In this document: positions 24,256 to 36,235 of the stretch, piece by piece
Numbering within the stretch: position 1 is the first letter of the stretch
Layout: every line of letters starts with the position of its first letter
Assembly (NCBI GenBank): GCA_002104895.1
Contig: MCFG01000052.1
Coordinates: forward strand, 195,001 to 235,022
DNA length: 40,022 bases
Direction of reading: 5' to 3'
DNA from: Anaeromyces robustus
Taxonomy: Eukaryota > Neocallimastigomycota > Neocallimastigomycetes > Neocallimastigales > Neocallimastigaceae
Position numbers and translations under genes: made by a program
Notes under the pieces: model-generated
The model's input: only the letters and a program-made list of their open reading frames with translations
What the model was told of the DNA's origin: nothing
Databases searched by the model: none

Positions 24256-25443
24256 ATGATTCTTGTCGAATTTGAGGTAAAAGACAAAGAAATGCAGTAT
24301 TTCTATGGAGTAGTGAATATGTCTTCCTTCGACATAGAATCTTTCTCTAAGACGGCGGACAAATATTTCGTTCTTGATGACATCGGCAAAACAGGTCTCA
24401 AATCTTTGAACGAAGTGTACAATTTTTTCGGAATTCTAATCCTAGAATTTGAATTGGTGAACTTGAATGAAAAAGAGAACAAAATTCGGGTTAAAAAATG
24501 ATTTAGCCATTCCATTCTGGATTATAATACTAATCAGTCTCTTTGGCACCTACACCAAATCGCCACCGAAAATGGCGCGGGGTCTGAAAATGTAAGTCTG
24601 TAAGTCTCTTTGTTCAAAATAGTAAGGTTTTCTTGGACGATGGAACTGAAATCAGAGCTGGGAACACATTTTTAGTTAGCACGGACAGCTCTATACAACC
24701 GCTTCTTTCAGTAATTGGTTTTTTTCTTTCATCAAGGGTCGTTTTATTTTAAAAGAAGGTGTTCCTTTCGAACTCACTGTTGTGACAGACAAAAATTTCG
24801 AGAAAATAACAAAAAATCACAAAGATTACCGAAGCAAAATCACACGACATGTCAAATCCAATCATAAATTAGAGGAATTCTTCGTTTTCTTCCATTATAT
24901 CGACCTTGAGTGAAGGAACTTATTACTGGCAGGTAGTTCTATATTATGTGGTAACAGAATCGAGCTTGCAAACCTTTTTGAAAACCGATCGTTCAAAATC
25001 AAGCAGAGAGGATAGTTTAAATCCCCTCGCCTAAAATGTAAAGGCTAGGGGGACTTCATAAACAAATCAAAGTCAAATTTCACTTTCTTCTGGGGAATGG
25101 GAAGCGAGGGAAGCTTCTACAAGGTTGCGGTCTTTCAAAACCAGAACCCTTCTTTCCCGACTTTTGAAAGAGAGACAAGTGAAAACTATGTAATTCTGGC
25201 AAGGAACAGTGTGACTTCCTTCAAAAGCAGTCAGTAGTACTGTGGTGTAACACAGCTCGTTGTATGTGCATGATAGATTATTTGTGTACAAGAATTTTGT
25301 TCCTGCCAAATAACTACGATGTTTGGAAGCCATTTGTCAGTGACATTTGGTTCAAATGGAAAATAAAACTCAATTTCTTTAAAAATTTTTGTGAAGAAAA
25401 TATTCCAAAATATAATTTAGAAGATAATATGGTAATAAATTAA
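24256..25443 (+). pseudogene. GC-richer island of broken protein-like reading frames
   Basis: Base composition changes abruptly here, with ordinary GC-containing codons, against AT-rich flanks. Plus-strand open stretches succeed one another with frame changes: 24256..24501 (81 aa from ATG, MILVEFEVKDKEMQYFYGVV); 24500..24595 (about 31 codons, with a membrane-helix-like AIPFWIIILISLFGTY); 24588..24752 (54 codons, including VFLDDGTEIRAGNTFLVSTD); 24737..25015 (92 codons with one in-frame TGA at 24911, including GRFILKEGVPFELTVVTD); 25049..25237 (62 codons, GSFYKVAVFQNQNPSFPTF); 25183..25443 (86 codons, Cys-rich, with NNYDVWKPFVSDIWFKWK). Most lack an ATG. This looks like a decayed gene or inserted foreign DNA. 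An intron-containing live gene is less likely, since I could not find joins of normal length. No family recognised. Confidence 0.45.
25022..25052 (+). terminator. GC-rich stem-loop after a stop codon
   Basis: CCCCTCGCCT (25023-25032) pairs with AGGCTAGGGG (25042-25051): nine of ten pairs, one C/T mismatch, loop of nine. It starts 8 nt after the TAG (25013-25015) that ends the 24737 reading frame. Such a GC-rich hairpin stands out here. A role in transcript 3' end formation is only a guess. Confidence 0.35.
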
Positions 25444-26657
25444 CATTATATACTAATAATTTTTTTTCATTATATAATCCAGCAATACTTCTACATTTTC
25501 TTTTTTTTTCCATTACTATTTCTATTCTATATGAAGCGCAACAATAAATTTATTATATTTTTTTTTTATTTTTGGAATTTTTCAAGAATGATTTAACATA
25601 ATTTCAAATATTAATCCTAAAACCAAAATTTTATACTTGTATTTAATTATTTATTTTTATTATTAATTTAAATGGTTTCTTTTAATTCAATTCAATTCAA
25701 TTAAATTAAATTAATTCTTCATTCACTTATTCTTTAATTATATTGTTACATTTATGTATTATAAAAAGTAAAAATTAAAGGATTATATAGAAACTAGTAT
25801 AAACGAATCAAAAATTAAAAAATTAAAGGATTATATAAAAACTAATATAAAAAAATCAAAAATTAAAAAATTGATTGATAATGAAGAATTTAAAAAATAA
25901 AAGATTAAAAAAATAAAATAATAAGAGAAAGAAGTATCGAATATAGGATATCAACTAGATGATTTTGAATCTGAATATATAATATGGTGGACACACTTAG
26001 AAAGTTTTTAATAATAAAAAAATTGATATTATTAGTAAAGAACACAAAAATAAATTATTAAAATCTTAGTAAATAAAATTGATTTAATAGTTCATTAAAT
26101 ATATAAAAATGTTTAATAATATTCAAATATAAATATTTTAAATTATATATCATTTTCTGTTTAAAAAAACTATAACAATAAGAAATATTAAGTGTGATTG
26201 GATATTTTTTGAGATATATAATTATAATTAATTTATACATTTTTTTATTTAATAAAATAAATATATTTAAAAAATTTACCAATAGAAAACATTATTTAAT
26301 AAAAACTTTATTTAAATTATCAAAAAAGTTTTTATATTTAATTATTACATTAATTTTTTGTTAATTAAAATATAATATTTAAATTTAAAGTGTTATAAGA
26401 ATAATGGTTAAAGTTTAAAATATTATAAATAATAATAAATAATAATATAATAAATTGATTAAAAACTTATAAATTAAATCAAAATAAATTTAATAATTAC
26501 AAACTGATCAAAAAGTAAAAAAAAAAATTGAACTTTTTTTTTTTGTGTTTTCATCTATGAAGTATCATAATATATATATACCAAAAATATTCTTTTAATG
26601 AATTCTAAACTTTGAAATACAAAAAAAAAAAAAAAAAAAAAAAAGAAAAAAAGAAAA
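25444..26657. other. Intergenic region with a decayed coding relic
   Basis: Mostly A/T runs. It contains a 48 bp tandem duplication (25775-25870) and two short protein-like frames described separately. No intact gene is seen. A run of A residues precedes the small ORF at 26658. Confidence 0.5.
25775..26011 (+). pseudogene. Relic reading frames with a 16-codon in-frame repeat
   Basis: Two tandem copies of a 48 bp unit (25775-25822, 25823-25870) encode LKDYIETSINESKIKK and LKDYIKTNIKKSKIKK, then LIDNEEFKK and a stop at 25898-25900. In a neighbouring frame, 25925..26011 reads EKEVSNIGYQLDDFESEYII then WWTHLESF and a stop. There is no initiating ATG and a stop lies just upstream, so this is most likely a fragment of a dead gene. 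Family unknown. Confidence 0.3.
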
Positions 26658-26849
26658 ATGGAAGAAGTTATTTTTAATCTTCTTATAATTTTTTATTTTA
26701 CTGCGGTGGTAATGTTTTTATTCTATGTATGTCAAAATGAAGTGGAAATAAATGTAAAAAAGAATACAGAATTAAAAGAAAGAAGATTTGAGGATGGATT
26801 AAAGTATAAAGCAGGTGATGGTCAAAATCATGAGGAAATACTATATTAA
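26658..26849 (+). CDS. Small single-helix membrane protein, hypothetical
   Basis: Intact 63-residue frame starting MEEVIFNLLIIFYF right after a purine-rich A tract. Residues about 5-25 form a hydrophobic helix (VIFNLLIIFYFTAVVMFLFY). The rest is charged and ends YKAGDGQNHEEILY. Codons include GCG, GGT and CAG, not just A/T runs, and this sets it apart from chance frames nearby. Length and lack of known relatives keep confidence low. It could also be the first exon of a longer gene or a relic. Confidence 0.3.
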   Translation: MEEVIFNLLIIFYFTAVVMFLFYVCQNEVEINVKKNTELKERRFEDGLKYKAGDGQNHEEILY

Positions 26850-27278
26850 TATTGTAAAGCAAAACCAAGAAAATCAATTAAAGACTAAAAAATTTTTTAA
26901 AAAAAAAGCAAAGCTAATAAAAAAATATTTTATACTTTATCATTTTTACTTATGTAAGATATAAAATAACTTTTTTATTACTAAAAAAAGTATTTAAAAT
27001 ATATATATATAAATATATTTATCTATATAATGTATAAAAAAAGTATTTATAAAATGAGTAAAACTAATCTATTAATAATAAAACAATAATAATATAAAAT
27101 TAAAGATACTAATTTAGTGAGGTATATTATTAATTTTTTTATCTTTTTCTTTTTTTTTCCTGAATTTATATTTTTTATATATACTTTTTTTTACAACAAT
27201 ATATATATATATATTGTTTTAATAATAAATGTGTCATTAATTTTACATTTTTTTAAATATCTGAAAGAGAATATTAGA
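26850..27278. other. AT-rich DNA, no gene seen
   Basis: A/T runs and (TA)n tracts, including one near 27000. The open frame around 27117-27383 is made of poly-Phe/Ile codons from T tracts and runs into the poly-T of the adjacent insertion, so it is not coding. Confidence 0.5.
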
Positions 27279-27294
27279 TTAAACGAGGGATACG

Positions 27295-27344
<50 letters not shown>

Positions 27345-27786
27345 CTAGGATTAATCTTTATTTATATTATTAATTTAAAATAAACATACATGTGACATAA
27401 ATATTACATGAAATGTAAATTAAATACAAGTAATAAAAGATACAAAAAATAAATAAAATTTATTACAGATATTAATCAAATTAAAATATTGAATAAAAAA
27501 AAAAGGAAAGAAGTTAAACTTCTAACCTCTCCCATTCAACGAATGAGATACCATTCGAATCCGTGTCGGAATAAATTCCATGCCTTATCTTTTCGACGTC
27601 GACGCCCTTGAAGCCGCCCGGAGTGTTCTTATTGTTATTATACCAATTAAGAAGAATCCGAAAGGAAATATTCACAATTGGCATGACAACAGTAAGAAAA
27701 TGCGACAGACCCACAATATACGGAACAGGAGACTCGGGTGAACCTTTGAAAAGTTGTCCACGCCACCATCTCCGTTAAACGAGGGA
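27279..27786 (-). pseudogene. Probable retroposed mRNA copy (5'-truncated processed pseudogene)
   Basis: Read on the minus strand: the 12-mer repeat (27786-27775), then GC-rich coding-like DNA open for 86 codons from the first inserted base (27774) to a stop at 27514-27516, an AT-rich 3' UTR-like stretch, AATAAA (27362-27357), 15 more bases, then a run of 42 A (27341-27300). TTAAACGAGGGA occurs at 27279-27290 and again at 27775-27786, bracketing the insert; a nearby partial copy (ACGAGGGA, 27292-27299) directly abuts the poly-T. These are the marks of LINE-type retroposition of a polyadenylated transcript. The encoded tail includes LTVVMPIVNISFRILLNWYN, then GVDVEKIRHGIYSDTDSNGI and a FVEWERLEV end. 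I do not recognise the family. The parent gene is not in the window. Confidence 0.6.
27300..27341. repeat. T42 run (poly(A) of the minus-strand insertion)
   Basis: Longest homopolymer in the window. It sits 15 nt past the minus-strand AATAAA, so it reads as a copied poly(A) tail. Confidence 0.8.
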
Positions 27787-28666
27787 AAAATGTTATAATT
27801 TATTATTTAATAGAAACAAAAAAAAAAAATCAATTTGTTTCAAGGACTGATAAAAATAAATGTGATTATTTACTTCGGTTAAACTTTGAATATTCATTAT
27901 TATTAATACATAGATATATTCAAAGTCTTTTACTATAAACTAATAAAATAATAAAATAATAAATTAATAAAATAATAAAATAATATATATTAATATTAAT
28001 ATAGAGAAAAACAAAATTATATTAATTACTTTATAATAATATTTTTATATTTAAATATTTTTTATTTGCTTTTATTAAATATTAATATATATATTTTAAA
28101 ATAATTTAAAAAGATATATATTTTTGTTTAAGTATTTTTTATATTTTTTTTCTACTGATTTATTATATTATAATATGAATATCAGAAGTAATTTCTTTTA
28201 ATATTTTAATGTATATAATTAAAATATTAAAAATAAAAGTTTTTTTTTTTTTTTTTTTTTTTCAACATTAGAAAAAAAGTTAATATTTTTAATATTAATA
28301 AATATTTTTTTTAAATAATAATAAATAAATAAATTAATAAATATATATATAAATATATAAATATATATGTATGTATAATTTTTTTTTGTTATAGTTTTTT
28401 TTTTAATACTTTAAGAATTTCTATTTCTATATTAGTAAATATTTTTATATAAATAATATATAATTTTATTTTTTTAATATTCTTTTTTCTTTAATAAATA
28501 AATAAATATTTATAATATTTATAATATGTATTTTAATAAATTAATAGTTATAAAATTTATATTTATATGCAAATATATATATATATTTGTAAAAAAAAAC
28601 ATTGTAATTGTAATTATTGATTATTGATTTTTTTGAAATTTTTTTTTTTAAAATGATTATTAAAGA
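27787..28666. other. Intergenic region, AT-rich
   Basis: 3' flank of the PRM10-like gene. It contains a T23 run (28240-28262), (ATA/TAA)n near 27945-27985 and (TA)n tracts. No gene is seen. Confidence 0.55.
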
Positions 28667-29792
28667 TTAAAGGGTCATTAATCCCATATTTTCTTTATTT
28701 TTGAATGGGAATACAATTAAATTTGAAAGGAAAACACCAATAGTAATCCACATAGAAACCATAAACATATTAATAGAAAATTGTACACCTGTTTCGAAAT
28801 TTTGATCTATAAGGAAGGCTAATGAACCTTTTACTCCTGTAGATCCTGGTACTAATAATAAAATACCAATAATAATAGGTATAATAGCTAATTTTTTACA
28901 TAATTTAGCATATATATTACTAACAATACCAACTGCTAAGGCAGAAATAATAATAGTAATTTCACTTGGGAAATTATATTTTGTTCCAACAAGATTAAGT
29001 AAATAAGAAATAGCAGTAGTGAAAACCATAATAGGGAATTGAGAAGCATTAGCAAAAAACATCATATTTAATGAAATACTTAATAATGGAAACATTAGGA
29101 AATACCAGTAATAATTTGGAATAGAAAAAGTTTCACAAGTTTGTGTATTATCTGGTATAATAGGTACAGAAATAAATTTAGTAATATGTACACCAATAGT
29201 TATACCAGCTCCCATCATAAAGGAAGTAACTAAAGAATGAATTAAACGTACTGTACCAGAAATCATATTTCTTGATGCTAATTCAATAAAACCAATAGTG
29301 AAATTTAAACCAGGTAAATGATATAAAACGGAAGATAAAATATCAGCAGTAAAATTTACACAATGTTTAGAAAAAATACCTTGAATTATTCTTAAAGCAG
29401 CTGAAGCCCCTAAAGATGCCGTAAATTCTACAAGATGACTATGTGAAGGGAAAAGAAGAGGTAAATAATAAGTAATTATACCAACAATTAAACCCAGAAA
29501 AGCACTTACAATAACATCTAACCAAGAACCTCCAAAAAGAATAGGAGCAGCTGTAGCACCAGCTACTGCATAACTTGATAATTGCCAAAATACAGAGCCA
29601 AAAGAAGGAGGTTTAGCAATAATATAATCTAATTTATTAATAGCTGCAGTTAAAGCTACTTTTTCATTGCTTTCAAAACTTAAATCAGACTTAATATCCA
29701 TATCATTATCAAATTCATTATTTTCATTTAATTCGATATTATAATTATAATTATAATCATTATCATTTTCATTTTCATTTTCATTTTTATTT

Positions 29793-29830
<38 letters not shown>

Positions 29831-32800
29831 TCTTAATGTCTCTCCACTATTATGACTATTGTTATTATCATAATTATCATTATCATCAAAATGTTTATTA
29901 TAGTTAGAATAAATTGTTAAATCTCCTGTATCATCATTATTTTTTATACTTTCTGTATTAAGATTATCATTATCATTATTATTATTTTCCTTTTCATTTT
30001 CTTCTTTATTTTCATTTTCATTATTATTATCAACAATATTTATTATGATTTCTTTATCATCATCCTTATTAACTATACTATTAGTTTTATTTTTTCTTTT
30101 CCTAGCAATATGTGAAATGTCATTAATACTATTTGTTTTTTCAATTTTAATAGCAAAGGAATTATTATCATTATCTTCATTATTTTTTGGATCTTCATTT
30201 TCAAACTTTTTCTTTTTTTTTAATTTTTTTTGCATCTTTTCCATTTCTTTCTTTCTTTTTTTCATTTCTTTTTTCATTTCTTTTTCCTTTTTAATTTCTT
30301 TTGGATCTTTTTTCTTAGGTATCTCAATAGGTTTAATACCTTTTAATGCTAATTTTAATTCATAAGTGATTTGAACAGTTTCTTCTAATTTACCAAGGTT
30401 ATATCCTGTTGGAGTTAATAATAAATGACTTTCAGAGTTTAACATTTCATTTTTACTATAATTTGAAAAAGATAAAAGAATAAGTGTAGGAAAACTTGCA
30501 AATTCACCTTGTAAACCAAGTAATTTTGAAACAGAACGAAGAGTACATTCTGTTCTGAATGTTGGAGAACCGTATAAGTAAAGAGCTTTACCTAAACGAA
30601 CAACAAAATCTTCTTTATCAAATTGATATAAAATATGATAACAAGTTTTATCTTCTATACTATAATCACTACCACTATCATTATTAAATTTAGAAATAGT
30701 AGATTGACGATCAGGTTGATAACGTGGTATACTAAACATACTACTTGAAGGTGCTTTACCTTTATTTTCATAAAATGAAGTATGCCATGAACTTTTTCTT
30801 AAGTTAATTTGTTGACTTAGAGTATCTTTATCATTAACAAAATCCATATCTGGTGGTGGAGGTAAAAGTGATCTTTGATAAAAACTTATTGGTCTTTCAT
30901 ATTGGAATGGATAATTAATGTTATTAAAACGAACATATTTTTCAATAGCAGTTTTATTTTCATTATTATTATTATTATCATTACTATTTCTATTATCATC
31001 ATTCTCTTCTTCATCATCTTCTTCATCATCAATATCTTCAATAATTTCATAGGTAGTAGTAGTAGTTGTAGTAGTTTTATGTTTTTTACGATTAATACGA
31101 TTATTAAATTTTTCAGTTGTATGATCATTAATATCTGAATCTTGTTTTTCTAAATTTTGTTCGTATTCTTGATATGAACTATTTTGAGAAATGACAAAAC
31201 TATTCAAAGTTGAAGTTTGATTTTTGTTATATAATGAATGATTGGAATTAGATGAATCATCTTCATTACTATTAATACTATTATTATTATTATTAATATT
31301 ATTATTATTATTGATATTATTGATATTACTGATATTATTGATATTATTATTCAGGTTTATATTATTAGGTTCTTCTACTATATTACTTGTTTTTTGATGA
31401 TAAGTAGTAGTTGAATAAACGGAATAACTACTTCTTGGTGAACTTAATATATCTTCTCCTGGATATGATTCTTCACTTTGGTTACTAGTAGTGGAAATTA
31501 ATGATCTTTCTGGATTTTTAATAACAATATTTATATTTTCTCCATGTTCATTATGATTATTTTCATTATAAGTGTTTTTAGTATAACCATTATAATTATT
31601 TCTATGATTTATTGGAGAAATATTAACATTTACTGAATTTGTATTTATATTTTGTTTCATATTCATATTCATATTTAAATCACCTGGAACGCTATTGAAA
31701 TCATTTTTATTTTTCTCATCTATATTAATATTATCAAAATTATAATTATTTTCTTTTGAATATTTAGTATGATCACTATTATATTTTTTATGATAATATT
31801 TTTTTTGGTTGTTTGGAGGTATTACTGTATCATTTAAAAGAATGTTATATTTATTATTTTGAGAGTAATCATTAATTGTATTATTATTATTATTATTATT
31901 AATATTTGATATATTTATATCTTCATCATCCTTATCATTATTTTCAAGACTGCCATGTGAAGGAATAGATTCAATTTTTTGTTTATTATGATAATTTCTC
32001 ATATCATAATATGGATTTTGATTTTGATATCTAATTTTTGGTCTAGTTGTTTCACTACCACTACTACTATCTGAAAAATAGTTTTGAACATCTATACTTG
32101 ATATAGGAGATTTCATTTTATTATTATTATTATTATTATCATTATTATGATTATTATTATTATGATTATTATGATTATTATGATTATTATTATGATTATT
32201 ATTATGATTATTATTATTAATATTATGATTATTATGATTATTATTATTTTCAATATTATTAATATTATTAGTATTATTGGTATAGGTAGTGAATGAATAC
32301 ATAGAAGAATGTTCATGTTCTAATGAACCATCAATTTGATAAAGTTGTTGAGTAACTTCAGTGGAAACTTCAAACGATTCATTATTATCATCATTAATAA
32401 CTTTACGAGTATGTTGATAAACTTTATGAACTGTTTTATTTTGATGTTTTACATTATTGTTACTATTAAAATTTGGAAGATATAAATTATTTGACATATG
32501 AATATTATTATTTCCTAAATATAATTTTGAAGTAGAATTTGAATGGTGAATATAATTTCTTGGAGGAACATTGGATGAACTTGTGCTACCAATATCATCA
32601 TTATGAAATGGACTAATATTTAAATAATGTTGTGGATGTGGGTTTGGTGTAGTAGATCTTGATCCAGGACGTAATGGAGTAGTAGGTCTTGAGTGTAAAG
32701 GTGAAGTAGACTTAGTTGTTGTTGTTGTTGTTGTTGTGGAATATAAAGGAGAAAATGGTTGAGGAGAGTATATTTGAGATATTGGAGTAAAAGGTTGAGG

Positions 32801-32908
32801 TGAATAAATTTGAGTAGTTTGAGTTTGAGTAGTGAAAGATTTAGTTGTTTTTGATGAATGAGGTTGTGGAGAAAATATTGGTGGATTATGTAGTTTTTGT
32901 GAACTCAT
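28667..32908 (-). CDS. PRM10/ThrE (DUF1212)-like multi-pass membrane protein
   Basis: Intronless 1413-residue frame. The C-terminal half matches the fungal pheromone-regulated membrane protein 10 / ThrE exporter-like family. The cytoplasmic ThrE part starts about residue 762 (DFVVRLGKALYLYGSPTFR, then TECTLRSVSKLLGLQGEFA). It is interrupted by a charged Lys/Glu/Asn-rich insert (about 856-1078) and resumes with ALTAAINKLDYIIAKPPSFG. About ten hydrophobic segments follow (about 1090-1413), including VIVSAFLGLIVGIITYYLPL, LIHSLVTSFMMGAGITIGVH and a glycine-rich LLLVPGSTGVKGSLAFL loop typical of the family. The N-terminal 750 residues are disordered: Ser/Thr/Pro-rich with three SPQP copies, then Asn/His runs. 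The substrate is unknown; bacterial ThrE exports threonine/serine. The ATG gives MSSQKLHNPP and follows an A/T leader. It is unusual here in having no intron. Confidence 0.92.
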
Positions 32909-34615
32909 ATTATTTGGTTTTTTACCTTTTAAACTTTTTTTATTTCAATATATACAAATATACAAATATAATTTATAAAATAATATATATTTAATATTTG
33001 ATATTTTATACAGTTTTTTTTATATAATATTAATATACTTTTATCAATTAAAATATATGTATATATTTGTAAAAATTTTTTATTTTTATATTTATATATT
33101 TTCTATTTATTACTATTATTTTTTTAATCTTATAAGAATTGGGATAAAATATAAATATTTAGCAATATATATATTTTAAAATATGTTTCTAGTTTTTTTT
33201 AATAAAATATGAAAAACTTACTCTGTAATATCCATGTTGTATTATTGTTTTTTAATTTTTAATAAATAAAAAACTATATATTTGTAATAATTTTTTAAAA
33301 TTTAAATATATATATATATTTAACAAGGTTTTATTTAATAATAATATAATCAATAATTTGATTTATCTTTGTTATGCTATTAAAATATTATTACTGTTTT
33401 ATTATAATTTGAAATTGCTTTATATTTTTATATTATATTTAATTATTTTTTTTTCCTCACTATGAATATCGATTATTATATTGTTCTTTTAATAATTATT
33501 TATATCGTTTTCCTATTGCTATATATTCCTATTGTTTTATATATTACATAAAAAAATATAAATATATAATAATAGATTATGTTTTGTTTTCAATTATTTT
33601 TAGTACCATTATGAAATTATTTTTTATTTGGATTTGATATACTTTGAATATTTTAATTGTAAAATGAATAATATTTCCTTTTTTTCTTAAGTTTATTATT
33701 GAATTCAAAAATAAAATTCAAAATAAAATTATTTTTTTATTATTTTACTATACACTTAATATTCTATTTCTTTTTTTTCTTTTTTTTTTTATTTTTATTT
33801 TTATAAATTAGAGTTTTTTTTAAAAATTATTCTGTTATAGGTATTTTTTTGATATATTCTATTTAAAAGTTATAAATATATTTAATATTTAATATTTTAG
33901 AAAGTTATAAATTAAAAAAAAATAAAGCTATATAATATACTTTTTTTTTTTATTTATAATATACTTTATTTTATAATTTATTTATTTATTATTTATTATT
34001 AATATTTTCTTTTATAATCTTTACTACCAAATAAGAAAAAACAAAAATTTTATTTTTTTTTTATAGAAAGAATTTCCTGTAACTATTTTATATTTAAAAT
34101 ATATAAATAAATTTTTTTTATATTTATATAATCATGTATAAAAATAAATTTTTTTATTTTTTTTAAACTTTTTTTTTATCATTTTATATGAAAACCATCT
34201 AAATTATATATTACAAAATAGTACAATATATTATATAATATAAATAATTCTATAATATAATTTAATTTAATTTAATTTATTATATTTTTCAACAATCACA
34301 CAAAAAAAAAAAAAAAAAACAGAAAAGAAAAAATAATTTAAATTATTAATTTAAATAAATATATTTATGCCATATATTATATTAAAATTTATATATTTAC
34401 AATATTAACTCTAAGTATATTATTTATAATTTAATCCGTTATGTAGTAATATAAAAAAAACTTTAAAAAATAAATATTCATATATATTAATAGAATAATC
34501 TTAATATAATTTATACTATTTCATATGTTTATTTTCTGATATATCACAATGTATTATAATATATATACGTGATAGAGAATTCTATATAATTTATATATCA
34601 ACTTTTTTACTATAC

Positions 34616-34652
<37 letters not shown>

Positions 34653-36151
34653 TTTATTTAATTATTTAACCATTTATTCATTTTTAAATATTATAATTTA
34701 TTTCAATATTAATTCTTTCTTTTTATTTATTTATTTATTTATTTATTTTATGGCAATTTAATTTCTTATTTAAAAAAAAAATTTTACCTAAAAATTAATA
34801 TATGTATTAAATATTTAAATTTTTATATTGTGAATGTATATTAATATTATAATAGAAATAAATATATAATATATATTATATATATTAATAATATAAAAAA
34901 CACTTTTTATCCTTTATAATAAAATTAATTTGAAAAAAAAAAAAAAAAAAAAAAAAAAAAACAAGATTATTTCTTTTATTTATTTATGACAATTACAACT
35001 TCTAATATGCAGTAGAAATTAAAATAATAAAGAAAAAAAATTAAAAAAATAAATATATAATCTTATTACTTTAATTGAACGTATATAATAATAATAATAA
35101 ATAGCTAATGCTAATTGTGAATATATCTGTACTATTGTTCTTATAATTAAAATATTGAATGTTATTTATTAAATATAAAATTATTACTTATTATAAATAT
35201 TAATAATGCATTTAATTATCATTTTTTTAATTAATTGTATTGACTAATATAATATGTACTAAACGTTTATATTTATAAATTAAAATTTATAATAAACCTT
35301 TTACGATAAATTACATTTTATAATAAACTTTTTACATTCATAAATTACATTTTATAATAAACCTTTCGTAAACATAATTACAAATAATAAATAATGCTTA
35401 TTATTAATAAAATTATTATAATTTAATATATATGAATAGTCTTTTTTTTTTTTTTTTATTAATTATTTTATTTAAATTTTATTTAGAATATATTGTTTTT
35501 TATATATATATTAAATAATAAAAAATGTTTTTTATTGTTGTTTTTCTTTTTATATATTAATTAATAAAAAAAAATGTTTTTTTTTTTTTTTTGTCATAAC
35601 TTTGTGTTCACACAAGTGTTGCATTTTAAAATTATTAAAATATCCACACTCCTTTATTAAAATATCAAGTATATTATTAACATAGATTAAATATATTATT
35701 TCTAATAAATATTTTTATTATTTATTTATATTATGTATTAACTATTTTTAATATTATTATAAATAAATAATTATTTTTTATTTTATTTTATTATTGTATT
35801 CTCTAAATTTATTTCTTTAACATTATAAAAATTGTTTAGAATATTAAATATTAAATATTAAAAAAAAATTTTTTTCGTTTAATTTTCCCATTTAATTTTT
35901 TTTTTTTTTTCAATTTTTCACATTTTCATTTGGATAAAAAAAATTATTCAAATATATGAAAATTAAATTAAATTCATATAATTCAATAGAATTTGAGTTG
36001 AAAGAAATGAATTAAATCATGATGTTCACAATATATTAATAATAAATCATATTATATGTAATTTAATATATTATATAAATATATAAATGTATTAATTTTA
36101 ATTAATTGTTATTAATACATTTTAAAACAAATTTTATTAATTATATTTTTT

Positions 36152-36153
<2 letters not shown>

Positions 36154-36235
<82 letters not shown>

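Noticed and set aside
25073-25333. 86-codon minus-strand frame with ATG in the GC-richer island
   Set aside because: It competes with plus-strand stretches that look more protein-like and form a series along the whole island. It cannot be fully excluded.
27117-27383. 88-codon plus-strand Phe/Ile frame
   Set aside because: Most of it is T-run translation through the copied poly(A) tail.
27720-27786. EF-hand-like strings (NGDGGVD; DTDSNGIS) in the retrocopy
   Set aside because: They lie in different frames, and the in-frame one lacks the Ile8/Glu12 spacing of an EF-hand loop.
35598-35630. Small hairpin TTTGTG-TTCA-CACAAG as an RNA gene
   Set aside because: The stem is only 5-7 pairs with a mismatch, and there is no cloverleaf, promoter box or snRNA motif around it.
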